Below, piece by piece: positions 1 through 4,250 of a stretch of 7,584 nucleotides of DNA. The stretch is taken from NCBI GenBank assembly GCA_048264125.1, contig JBLXDM010000024.1, forward strand, positions 1 through 7,584. Direction: 5' to 3'. The notes below the pieces were generated by a model. The model saw nothing but the letters and a program-made list of their open reading frames with translations, did not search any database and was not told the DNA's origin. The translations under genes were made by a program, and so were the position numbers. Source of the stretch: M1-B18 sp048264125 (lineage in GTDB: Bacteria > Bacillota > Clostridia > Peptostreptococcales > Natronincolaceae). Position 1 is the stretch's first letter. Every line of letters starts with the position of its first letter.

Positions 1-77
1 GGGACAACCTTAAAAAGCTAAGATACTGGTGGATATTTACAATTAACAGAAGCGAGAAGCCCCCACCGCTTCGGCGG
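1..77. repeat. Left copy of 77-bp terminal overlap (circle junction)
   Basis: This stretch is identical to 7508-7584. An exact match confined to the two ends of a contig is what a circular molecule gives when its linear representation runs past one turn, and 77 is a common assembler k-mer size. I infer a circle of about 7507 bp, not a real long terminal repeat. The repeat ends part-way through the strong hairpin at 57-87. Confidence 0.9.
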
Positions 78-87
78 TGGGGGCTTT
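57..87. terminator. Strong UUCG-loop hairpin terminator
   Basis: A 13-bp perfect stem (57-69 with 74-86) built on a run of C and its matching run of G closes on a TTCG tetraloop. On the plus strand it is followed by TTTCGC, on the minus strand by TTCTCGC, so the U-tract is short either way. It lies just downstream of the minus-strand peptide gene at 92-178 and probably terminates that transcript, insulating the next minus-strand operon (start near 7409 across the circle junction). Confidence 0.7.
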
Positions 88-91
88 CGCA

Positions 92-178
92 TCACTTGCG
101 GTTACGATTGTCGACGTATGTCGCAACGCTTACCGCAAGCGTCAGCAGAGCGATGATGAGCATACTAAGTTCGATCAT
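92..178 (-). CDS. Small single-pass membrane peptide (28 aa), type I toxin-like
   Basis: This is a 28-codon reading frame from ATG (176-178) to TGA (92-94). The peptide begins MIELSMLIIALL, continues as an uninterrupted hydrophobic helix to about residue 20, and ends with the charged tail DNRNRK. That layout (very short, one transmembrane segment, basic C-terminus) is shared by many hydrophobic type I toxins and other small membrane proteins. I do not recognise a specific family. A GGGGGA lies 7 bases before the ATG and a GGAG directly abuts it. The GGGGGA lies partly in a hairpin (188-203), so translation could be structure-controlled. A strong hairpin follows the stop. The shortness means chance cannot be excluded, but hydrophobic layout, ribosome site and terminator together support a real gene. 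Confidence 0.5.
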   Translation of the reverse strand: MIELSMLIIALLTLAVSVATYVDNRNRK

Positions 179-187
179 ACTCCGGTC

Positions 188-203
188 CCCCGTTGTTACG
201 GGG
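188..203. promoter_or_regulatory. Leader hairpin overlapping ribosome site of the 28-aa peptide
   Basis: A 6-bp perfect stem, CCCCGT/ACGGGG, has a 4-base loop. On the minus-strand message its 3' arm supplies most of the GGGGGA Shine-Dalgarno candidate for the peptide starting at 178. Sequestration of the ribosome site is an inference. Confidence 0.4.
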
Positions 204-239
204 CGTCTCAGCATCCACTACTGGTCTCATGGGGCTGAC

Positions 240-266
240 AGCTACTAACCTGGCGCAAAGCGCAAC
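240..266. repeat. Direct repeat copy 1 (hairpin-bearing)
   Basis: The sequence AGCTACTAACCTGGC is followed by a GCGC-AAA-GCGC hairpin. It recurs at 518-545 with one inserted base and one substitution. The variable half can still fold in both copies, which suggests that structure is being kept. The function is unknown. Confidence 0.6.
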
Positions 267-517
267 GATCCCCTGGTTTGGTCCAGCACCCCACTAGCCA
301 GTCCGGGTACCAACCGGAGGGGGAGAGTTCAAAGGGACTGCTACAGGATATTAGGTTTCCTGCGAGGGATAAAGGAAGAGGTGCCAGTAATTTTTGGCTT
401 GTGGATAACTTCTATTTTTTTGAGCCAGGCGTTAAGCCATTTATCAATCGAGCATTTTAGTAAAATAAAAGAACTCTTCACTTGAAAGGGATCATTTTTG
501 AACGTATCTTACTAATT
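267..517. other. Interval without a supported gene, between two direct repeats
   Basis: I see no convincing gene here. A 60-codon plus-strand frame at 278-460 has no recognisable domain and no good start. The right half (about 415-515) is AT-rich and a perfect DnaA-box match lies at 400-408. The interval is bounded by the direct repeats at 240-266 and 518-545. Confidence 0.4.
400..408 (-). promoter_or_regulatory. DnaA-box match
   Basis: TGTGGATAA is the exact reverse complement of the consensus TTATCCACA. It is followed by an AT-rich stretch but lies far from the iterons, so it may be a chance match or an auxiliary site. Confidence 0.25.
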
Positions 518-545
518 AGCTACTAACCTGGCTGCAAAGCCAAAC
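518..545. repeat. Direct repeat copy 2 (hairpin-bearing)
   Basis: This is the second copy of the element at 240-266. Here the hairpin reads GGCT-GCAA-AGCC. It runs straight into another imperfect hairpin (CACTGTTGG paired with CCAA and CAGTG, 545-569) and then the terminator at 576-603, so 518-603 may be the 3' end of a structured RNA. Confidence 0.6.
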
Positions 546-575
546 ACTGTTGGCCACCAACTGACAGTGACGCAT

Positions 576-603
576 AACCGCCCTCACCAAGGCGGTTTTT
601 GTG
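576..603 (+). terminator. Rho-independent terminator, rightward
   Basis: AACCGCC (576-582) pairs with GGCGGTT (591-597) around an 8-base loop and is followed by TTTGTGTTT. This is a good rightward terminator, although no obvious protein gene precedes it. Confidence 0.7.
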
Positions 604-621
604 TTTCTGGAACATAGAAAA

Positions 622-643
622 GCCCGACCCTTTCGGGTCGGGC
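622..643 (-). terminator. Rho-independent terminator, leftward
   Basis: GCCCGACCC (622-630) pairs perfectly with GGGTCGGGC (635-643) around TTTC. On the minus strand the stem is followed by TTTTCTATG. It faces the rightward terminator at 576-603. Confidence 0.75.
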
Positions 644-793
644 AGAATTCTTACATCGCTTCCTAGCGAACTCTGTTGAGCGTCCTGCTCATACGTCCAT
701 GAGATCATCAAGCGTTCCGTGCTCGGTCGTCCTTACGCAAAGCGTCCATTGCTTAACGTACCTACACCCTAGTTAAGGAGATCGGGCTATGCA

Positions 794-840
794 AATTTCG
801 GCCTATAAGTGTGAATTTTTCACACTTATAGGCCGAAATT
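794..840. promoter_or_regulatory. 47-bp palindrome, probable operator C
   Basis: Two perfect 22-bp arms (794-815 and 819-840) are separated by TTT. The inner part, ATAAGTGTGA...TCACACTTAT, is repeated in front of the minus-strand operon (7451-7482, 26 of 32 positions identical to 805-836). I therefore infer a binding site for a regulator shared by both places. No protein gene clearly starts beside this copy. Confidence 0.6.
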
Positions 841-867
841 CAAGATTATCCGCATTATCTTGAATTT
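836..867. repeat. 11-bp inverted repeat abutting operator C
   Basis: AAATTCAAGAT (836-846) and ATCTTGAATTT (857-867) are perfect inverted copies around a 10-base spacer. The left arm shares bases with the 794-840 palindrome, so only one of the two structures can form at a time. Confidence 0.5.
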
Positions 868-991
868 GACGTACATGCATAAAAAGAGAAAAGGGCATGA
901 GGCGCAGAGTGATTGAGAAGATCACAACCAGTAACCATCGGGTTCTACGATTAGGTACGAACTCTGCAATGCTTCTAAAAAACGTGTGAAG

Positions 992-1030
992 AAGCTATAT
1001 AATGTGTCCTAAGGACACATTATATAGCTT
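992..1030. promoter_or_regulatory. 39-bp perfect palindrome, abiE operator A
   Basis: The 19-bp arms (992-1010 and 1012-1030) meet at a single A (1011). The centre GTCCTAAGGAC is identical to the centre of the palindrome at 1087-1129. It covers the -10 of the consensus leftward promoter. AbiEi antitoxins are known to repress their own operon by binding inverted repeats, so I infer AbiEi as the binder. Confidence 0.7.
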
Positions 1031-1047
1031 TATTAACCTTTTGTCAA
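1019..1047 (-). promoter_or_regulatory. Perfect consensus sigma-70 promoter, leftward
   Basis: On the minus strand TTGACA (1042-1047) and TATAAT (1019-1024) are separated by exactly 17 bp, so both hexamers are full consensus. The start would fall near the centre of operator A. There is no protein gene immediately downstream. Confidence 0.65.
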
Positions 1048-1074
1048 AAATATCTTCTCATGACGTCATTTTTC

Positions 1075-1103
1075 TTGACATATGCGCTCTCCAGGTATAT
1101 ACG
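1075..1103 (+). promoter_or_regulatory. abiE promoter
   Basis: TTGACA (1075-1080), a 17-bp spacer and TATACG (1098-1103) lie just upstream of abiEi. The -10 is inside operator B, so repressor binding would block it. This promoter also shows that the upstream in-frame ATG at 1060 cannot be the main start of abiEi. Confidence 0.65.
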
Positions 1104-1129
1104 TCCTAAGGACGTATATACCTGGAGAG
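1087..1129. promoter_or_regulatory. 43-bp perfect palindrome, abiE operator B
   Basis: The 21-bp arms (1087-1107 and 1109-1129) meet at a single A (1108). It spans the -10, the predicted start point and the abiEi Shine-Dalgarno (GGAGAG). If transcribed, its right arm carries the ribosome site. The core GTCCTAAGGAC matches operator A, whose centre is 97 bp upstream. Confidence 0.75.
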
Positions 1130-1134
1130 AGAAC

Positions 1135-2070
1135 ATGCCGATTTCAATGGAGGATGCTTTATCCCATTGGGTCATCAACGACTACGGAAAAGGCGCTATT
1201 AGTAAAAAAAGACTGTATGAAGAAATATTCTACTTGTATAAAAAGAGAGAATATAAAGGGGAGAAAATAACTAAGATAGTGATTCGTACGCCTAGAATTG
1301 AACAATTCCGCCGATATGTATCACGCCTTGAAATTGCTGGAATAATAGCCGCAGAAAAAGAAAACTCGTTTTTCCATCAGGATTCAAAATTTTATAGGGT
1401 ACTTACTGAAAAGAGTTCATCTATAGAAAGTAATTTATGCTCAGTTTATCCATACGGATATATATCACATCTAAGTGCAATGCATTGGTATGGAATTACT
1501 GACCGAATCCCCAAAGTTATATACTTCACTTCTTGCAGTAAAAACGAGTGGAAAAATATTGCTAAAGCAGAGATTACCGAAAGGATAGGATCACCCACTC
1601 AGGCTGAAGATTTCATACCGACATTCCCTGTTTCAGAAAACCACTTTGGAAAAATGGTTTTTGTCTCCATTAAAAAAGACCCCAAAAGACCTAAAGAAGG
1701 GGATAATGGTATTACTATACAAGATATAGGGGAGTTATTTATTGATATGCTGAGATACCCAGAAAGCTGTGGTGGCCATCAACACGTTATTGACACTTAT
1801 ATAGAGTATGGAGCTACTTTTAAAAGAAAAATAATAAGTTATACAAACAATTTTGGAAAAGCAATTGACAAAGCTCGTATAGGGTTTATTTTTAACTCTG
1901 TGCTTGGTATCGACTCCCAGGAAATAGAAAATTGGAAACAAGAGAAATCAAACCAAAGAGGTGGGTCAAGAGTGCTTTTTCCTGGCAAGGAGTATGCTGA
2001 AACCTATAGCCAAGAATGGAATTTATCAATAAATTACAATGAGTTAGAGAAATATGGAACAAGGAATTGA
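1135..2070 (+). CDS. abiEi: AbiEi-type antitoxin and autorepressor of a type IV toxin-antitoxin system
   Basis: A 311-residue protein from ATG 1135, which has GGAGAG 7 bases upstream. An in-frame ATG at 1060 lies upstream of the promoter -35 and is rejected. The N-terminal third (about 20-95) looks like a winged-helix DNA-binding region. The AbiEi hallmark follows at about 105-132, YPYGYISHLSAMHWYG then TDRIPKVIYFTS. A second signature at about 194-226 (IxDIGELFIDMLRYPESCGG) matches the family's C-terminal antitoxin region, and the end carries FPGKEY and EWNLSIN. Family knowledge: AbiEi neutralises the AbiEii toxin without stable contact and represses its own promoter at inverted repeats. Such repeats are present at 992-1129. 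It overlaps abiEii by 17 bp. The gene is strongly AT-rich compared with rep, suggesting acquisition. Confidence 0.88.
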   Translation: MPISMEDALSHWVINDYGKGAISKKRLYEEIFYLYKKREYKGEKITKIVIRTPRIEQFRRYVSRLEIAGIIAAEKENSFFHQDSKFYRVLTEKSSSIESNLCSVYPYGYISHLSAMHWYGITDRIPKVIYFTSCSKNEWKNIAKAEITERIGSPTQAEDFIPTFPVSENHFGKMVFVSIKKDPKRPKEGDNGITIQDIGELFIDMLRYPESCGGHQHVIDTYIEYGATFKRKIISYTNNFGKAIDKARIGFIFNSVLGIDSQEIENWKQEKSNQRGGSRVLFPGKEYAETYSQEWNLSINYNELEKYGTRN

Positions 2071-2917
2071 AAACTGGGTAAACTCCTCGCCAGAGGGGCA
2101 AGAGAATTTTAGAAAGGCCGTACACATCATTTTAATGGCTATATCATTACATGATGAACTTTCTGAAAGCATGGTCATGAAAGGTGGTATTTTACTTGGT
2201 ATACGCTATGGGAGTAATAGATACACAACAGATATAGATTTTTCCACTTCAAAAAAAATGACAAACCTTAACGAGGAAGAGCTAAAAGAGCAAATTAACC
2301 TAAAACTGATTGAAGCAGAAGCAGAGCTTTTTTATGGTATTTTTTGTGCTATTCAAAAGCTTAAAAAGATGCCAAAAAAAGCAGATGCTACATTTCCTTC
2401 ATTAAAAATAACAATCGGCTACTCCCAGAAAAATAATCCTGCAACTATGCGACGTATGTTGCGAGGAGAATCTTCCCAAGTTGTTTCTATTGATTATAGT
2501 TTTAATGAGTTCACAGGTGGAACACAAGAAATTGGAATCACTGGCGAAGACTCCATAAAAGCTTATGATTTAGTGTCTTTAACCGCTGAAAAATTCAGGT
2601 CAGTTTTACAGCAAGTTGTAAGAAACAGAGGCAGAAGGCAAGACATATATGACATATCTTATTTAATAGATAATTTCTTAACATGTACCAATGAAGAGAA
2701 GTCAATGGTTTTGGAAATGCTATTAGAGAAATCGAAAGATAAACATATTGACGATTTTTTACATAAATACGCACTAAATGATAAGCGCATAATTGAAAAA
2801 TCTTCAGAAGGTTTTCAAGACATGGAAGACGAAATAGAAGGAGACTTGCCCGATTTCAATATCATTTATAAAAAAGTAAACGATTATTTCACATCAATGC
2901 CTTGGGATATTGTTTAA
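2054..2917 (+). CDS. abiEii: AbiEii/AbiGii-family nucleotidyltransferase toxin
   Basis: A 287-residue DNA polymerase beta-fold nucleotidyltransferase. Visible motifs are KGG at 43-45, the acidic pair D60-I-D62 within YTTDIDFS, a third acidic candidate D147 in VSIDYSF, and the family's helical motif at 179-200 (AEKFR through RRQDIYDIS). All catalytic elements of an active enzyme seem present. AbiEii binds GTP, and related MenT toxins add nucleotides to tRNA ends, stopping translation; the substrate here cannot be read from sequence. Expressed alone, such proteins are bacteriostatic and give abortive infection. The start overlaps abiEi by 17 bp and the stop overlaps the next ATG by one base (TAATG), so all three genes are probably translationally coupled. 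Length is normal for the family. Confidence 0.9.
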   Translation: MEQGIENWVNSSPEGQENFRKAVHIILMAISLHDELSESMVMKGGILLGIRYGSNRYTTDIDFSTSKKMTNLNEEELKEQINLKLIEAEAELFYGIFCAIQKLKKMPKKADATFPSLKITIGYSQKNNPATMRRMLRGESSQVVSIDYSFNEFTGGTQEIGITGEDSIKAYDLVSLTAEKFRSVLQQVVRNRGRRQDIYDISYLIDNFLTCTNEEKSMVLEMLLEKSKDKHIDDFLHKYALNDKRIIEKSSEGFQDMEDEIEGDLPDFNIIYKKVNDYFTSMPWDIV

Positions 2918-3534
2918 TGATCGTTAAAATAACAGAGCACCAAGGGGAAAGAGATTTAAACTTAGACATCGCAAACTGTTTTTCTACCTATGATGCTACG
3001 TTTTTTATAATAGCTGATGGTTACGAAGAATCCAGTGAAAAACAAATATTTAATTGTATCCAAGAACTGTCAACAGAAATTTTAAATGCAGATAAAGAGG
3101 CAATCTTTCCGTCAAGCTTGTATAGATGCGTTAAAGAAAATATTAAATTTTCTTTAACTTGTTGCATGGTGAAAAACTCTTCAGCCACACTTTTCCATTC
3201 TGGTGATTGCCGGTTATACATAAATGGGGAGCTGTTTACTAAAGATGAAACAGTAGCATGGAGAGCCGTTTCTAAACGTAAATCTTTTGGTGATACTGCC
3301 TCAACTGTCATCAACCATCCAATGAGACACGTTTTAACAAATTATATTTCAAAAGATAATATAGAAGATATAAACATATCAGAAGTTCAAGTTTCTAAAG
3401 GCGATAAGATCATATTATGCACCGATGGAGTATGGTCTTTATTTCACGAACATATACTAACAAACAGTTTTGATGCGGAAAAAATTATTGGTAACTTAAT
3501 GGATAATGGAACAGTTATTGAGATCATTTTATAG
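2917..3534 (+). CDS. Small PP2C-family Ser/Thr protein phosphatase, third gene of the AbiE operon
   Basis: This 205-residue protein starts at ATG 2917, which shares a base with the abiEii stop (TAATG). An upstream in-frame TTG at 2902 is less likely. PP2C motifs appear in order: R12-xx-N15-x-D17 (the RxxNxD motif), ADG at 33-35, SGDCRLY at 95-101, LTNYI at 140-144, GDKIILCTDGVW at 162-173 and DNGTVIEI at 196-203. D17, D34, D170 and D196 match the metal-coordinating acidic positions, so activity is expected, although the usual GMGG after ADG is replaced by GYEE. It is shorter than typical PP2Cs (about 240-260). No signal peptide or membrane helix is seen. The family removes phosphate from Ser/Thr in a Mn/Mg-dependent way. 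No kinase gene is on the plasmid, so its target is either the AbiE proteins or a host protein (inference). Confidence 0.8.
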   Translation: MIVKITEHQGERDLNLDIANCFSTYDATFFIIADGYEESSEKQIFNCIQELSTEILNADKEAIFPSSLYRCVKENIKFSLTCCMVKNSSATLFHSGDCRLYINGELFTKDETVAWRAVSKRKSFGDTASTVINHPMRHVLTNYISKDNIEDINISEVQVSKGDKIILCTDGVWSLFHEHILTNSFDAEKIIGNLMDNGTVIEIIL

Positions 3535-3583
3535 ATGATTTTTTAGTTATGCCCTTTGTAGCCTTTTCTGTAGCCTCTAAATC

Positions 3584-3598
3584 GCCCATTCCATGGGC
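3584..3598. other. Hairpin downstream of phosphatase gene
   Basis: GCCCAT and ATGGGC are perfect inverted arms around TCC, followed by ATTTC. It is about 50 bases after the operon's last stop. Weak as a terminator. Confidence 0.3.
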
Positions 3599-3611
3599 AT
3601 TTCACTGCTAT

Positions 3612-3640
3612 TTGTAGCCACTGAAGGCTACAAGCTTTTA
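3612..3640 (+). terminator. Possible terminator of the abiE-PP2C operon
   Basis: TTGTAGCC (3612-3619) pairs with GGCTACAA (3626-3633) around ACTGAA, followed by GCTTTTA. The U-run is offset by two bases, so termination would be moderate. It is the best candidate end for the three-gene message. Confidence 0.45.
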
Positions 3641-3680
3641 TAGCAGAATTTGAAAAAATTCAGCAACCATGCTGCTTACA

Positions 3681-3699
3681 ACGCACCTCTAAGGTGCGT
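3681..3699. repeat. 8-bp perfect hairpin
   Basis: ACGCACCT and AGGTGCGT flank CTA. Its centre CTAAGG resembles the CCTAAGG centre of the abiE operators, which may be coincidence. Confidence 0.4.
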
Positions 3700-3755
3700 A
3701 TGGTGTGTAGCCCATTTAAGGGTTGCTTTTGGCCCTTAGAGCGTCGAAAACTGAC

Positions 3756-3775
3756 CTGTCAGCGGTAGCTGACAG
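3756..3775. repeat. 8-bp perfect hairpin before the repeat arrays
   Basis: CTGTCAGC and GCTGACAG flank GGTA, followed by CAAAAAC. It stands directly before the first 11-bp repeat array. Confidence 0.45.
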
Positions 3776-3787
3776 CAAAAACACGTA

Positions 3788-3843
3788 AGGGTACAAAAAA
3801 GGTACAAGCAGGGTACGATTCAGGTACAAAACAGGGTACATAA
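3788..3843. repeat. Array 1: five GGTAC repeats at 11-bp spacing
   Basis: GGTAC starts at 3790, 3801, 3812, 3823 and 3835, giving steps of 11, 11, 11 and 12 bp; most copies extend to GGTACAA. An 11-bp step places each copy on nearly the same face of the helix. Plasmid centromeres have this layout: R1 parC has two clusters of five 11-bp repeats, and the R388 StbA sites are short repeats with an 11-bp step. The partition role is inferred. Confidence 0.75.
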
Positions 3844-3892
3844 GCCTATATTCACCATCCAACTCGCTGATAGTCACCACTAAGCAATGTTT

Positions 3893-3983
3893 GCAGACAA
3901 TAGGCAGACTCTAAGCAGACAATAAGCAGATATTTGAGCCTGAATAGGCACTTTGCAGACATTAGGCAGACAATAAGCAGACC
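3893..3983. repeat. Array 2: seven GCAGA repeats at 11-bp spacing in two blocks
   Basis: GCAGA starts at 3893, 3904, 3915 and 3926, and again at 3955, 3966 and 3977, always 11 bp apart within a block; the best copies read TAAGCAGACAA. A degenerate segment separates the blocks. The unit differs from array 1 but keeps the same spacing. It is not near the rep iterons and shares no sequence with them. Confidence 0.75.
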
Positions 3984-4008
3984 GGGGTAAAAACCTGGAA
4001 AAAATATA

Positions 4009-4063
4009 GGCACGTTACGGATGTATACACTGCGCTTCGCTACGTTGTATAATCCGTCGTGCC
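4009..4063. repeat. 55-bp interrupted palindrome
   Basis: Three successive arm pairs line up: GGCACG with CGTGCC (4009-4014/4058-4063), ACGGAT with ATCCGT (4017-4022/4052-4057) and TATACA with TGTATA (4024-4029/4046-4051). The left side has small bulges (TT, G) and the loop holds GCG-CTT-CGC. It sits directly after the repeat arrays. It could be a cruciform site, a recombination or transfer site, or part of the presumed centromere. No recognised nic motif was found. Confidence 0.55.
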
Positions 4064-4090
4064 AAAGGGTGCCCCTTTGAATCCCAGAAA

Positions 4091-4192
4091 CTAACGTTTC
4101 TCCTTCGAGCATTTCACGGCGATCGTTAACGCTATTCCCATCAAAACAGGGATGAAAAGCAGCCCATACCTACCGAGCATTTCCCAATCCAT
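4091..4192 (-). CDS. Small single-pass membrane peptide (33 aa) downstream of mazF
   Basis: This is a 33-codon frame from ATG (4190-4192) to TAG (4091-4093). It has a short N-terminus (MDWEMLGRYG), a hydrophobic helix at about 11-26 (LLFIPVLMGIALTIAV) and a basic tail (KCSKEKR). AGAGGA lies 6 bases before the ATG, a near-ideal ribosome site. It starts 58 bases after the mazF stop on the same strand, so it may be a third gene of the mazEF message. A 7-bp hairpin immediately upstream touches the ribosome site. I do not recognise the family. Options are a hydrophobic toxin or a small membrane regulator. Like the peptide at 92-178 it is too short for the reading frame alone to be proof, but the ribosome site and topology are good. 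Confidence 0.55.
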   Translation of the reverse strand: MDWEMLGRYGLLFIPVLMGIALTIAVKCSKEKR

Positions 4193-4201
4193 AGTCTATC
4201 C

Positions 4202-4221
4202 TCTTAGTTCCGCTACTAAGA
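4202..4221. promoter_or_regulatory. Intercistronic hairpin between mazF and the 33-aa peptide
   Basis: TCTTAGT (4202-4208) and ACTAAGA (4215-4221) form a perfect 7-bp stem with a 6-base loop. On the minus-strand message the stem ends inside the AGAGGA ribosome site. It has no U-tract, so translational control or mRNA stability is more likely than termination. Confidence 0.4.
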
Positions 4222-4250
4222 TAATAAGTCAGTATTACATGGTACTTTTT

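Larger units (their letters stand above)
617..1012 (-). ncRNA. Candidate leftward non-coding transcript
   Basis: A perfect sigma-70 promoter on the minus strand (1019-1047) would start RNA near 1012, and the first good minus-strand terminator is at 622-643. The roughly 390-nt product would contain the 22-bp perfect hairpin at 794-840 and has no reading frame with a good ribosome site; the longest frames are short or run through terminators. Because the promoter -10 lies inside a palindrome related to the abiE operator, I infer control by the AbiEi regulator. The transcript itself is predicted, not seen. It could also be the remains of a displaced gene. Confidence 0.3.
3557..3712. repeat. Four TGTAGCC repeats plus one inverted copy
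   Basis: TGTAGCC occurs at 3557-3563, 3569-3575, 3613-3619 and 3706-3712, with an inverted GGCTACA at 3626-3632, all within 160 bp downstream of the phosphatase gene. Spacing is irregular. The cause is unknown; it could be a regulator-binding cluster. Confidence 0.4.

Noticed and set aside
278..460. 60-codon plus-strand frame
   Set aside because: It has no clear start signal, no family and an ordinary composition; I treat the stretch as non-coding.
523..711. 62-codon minus-strand frame
   Set aside because: It would read straight through two opposed terminators at 576-603 and 622-643 and shows no domain.
904..967. tRNA-like outer stem (GCAGAGT with ACTCTGC)
   Set aside because: Only 64 nt long, without a proper T arm, anticodon arm or CCA context. 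The 7-bp stem alone is not enough.
897..989. 30-codon plus-strand frame starting MRRRVIEKITT with AAGGG just before the ATG
   Set aside because: The ribosome spacing is too short, no promoter is clear, no homology is recognised and it lies opposite the predicted leftward RNA. Possible but not supported.
1060..1134. N-terminal extension of AbiEi from the upstream ATG at 1060
   Set aside because: The ATG precedes the promoter -35, the extension is encoded by the operator palindrome, and the ATG at 1135 has a good ribosome site.
3021..3314. 97-codon minus-strand frame inside the phosphatase gene
   Set aside because: It is a shadow of the PP2C coding frame, whose motifs clearly identify the real strand.
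3788..3983. CRISPR array
   Set aside because: Units are about 11 bp with almost no spacer, unlike CRISPR repeats of 23-47 bp with unique spacers, and no cas gene is present.
3852..4112. 86-codon minus-strand frame, partly hydrophobic
   Set aside because: Its C-terminal half is only the translation of the 11-bp repeats and its N-terminal half crosses the 55-bp palindrome; there is no good ribosome site.
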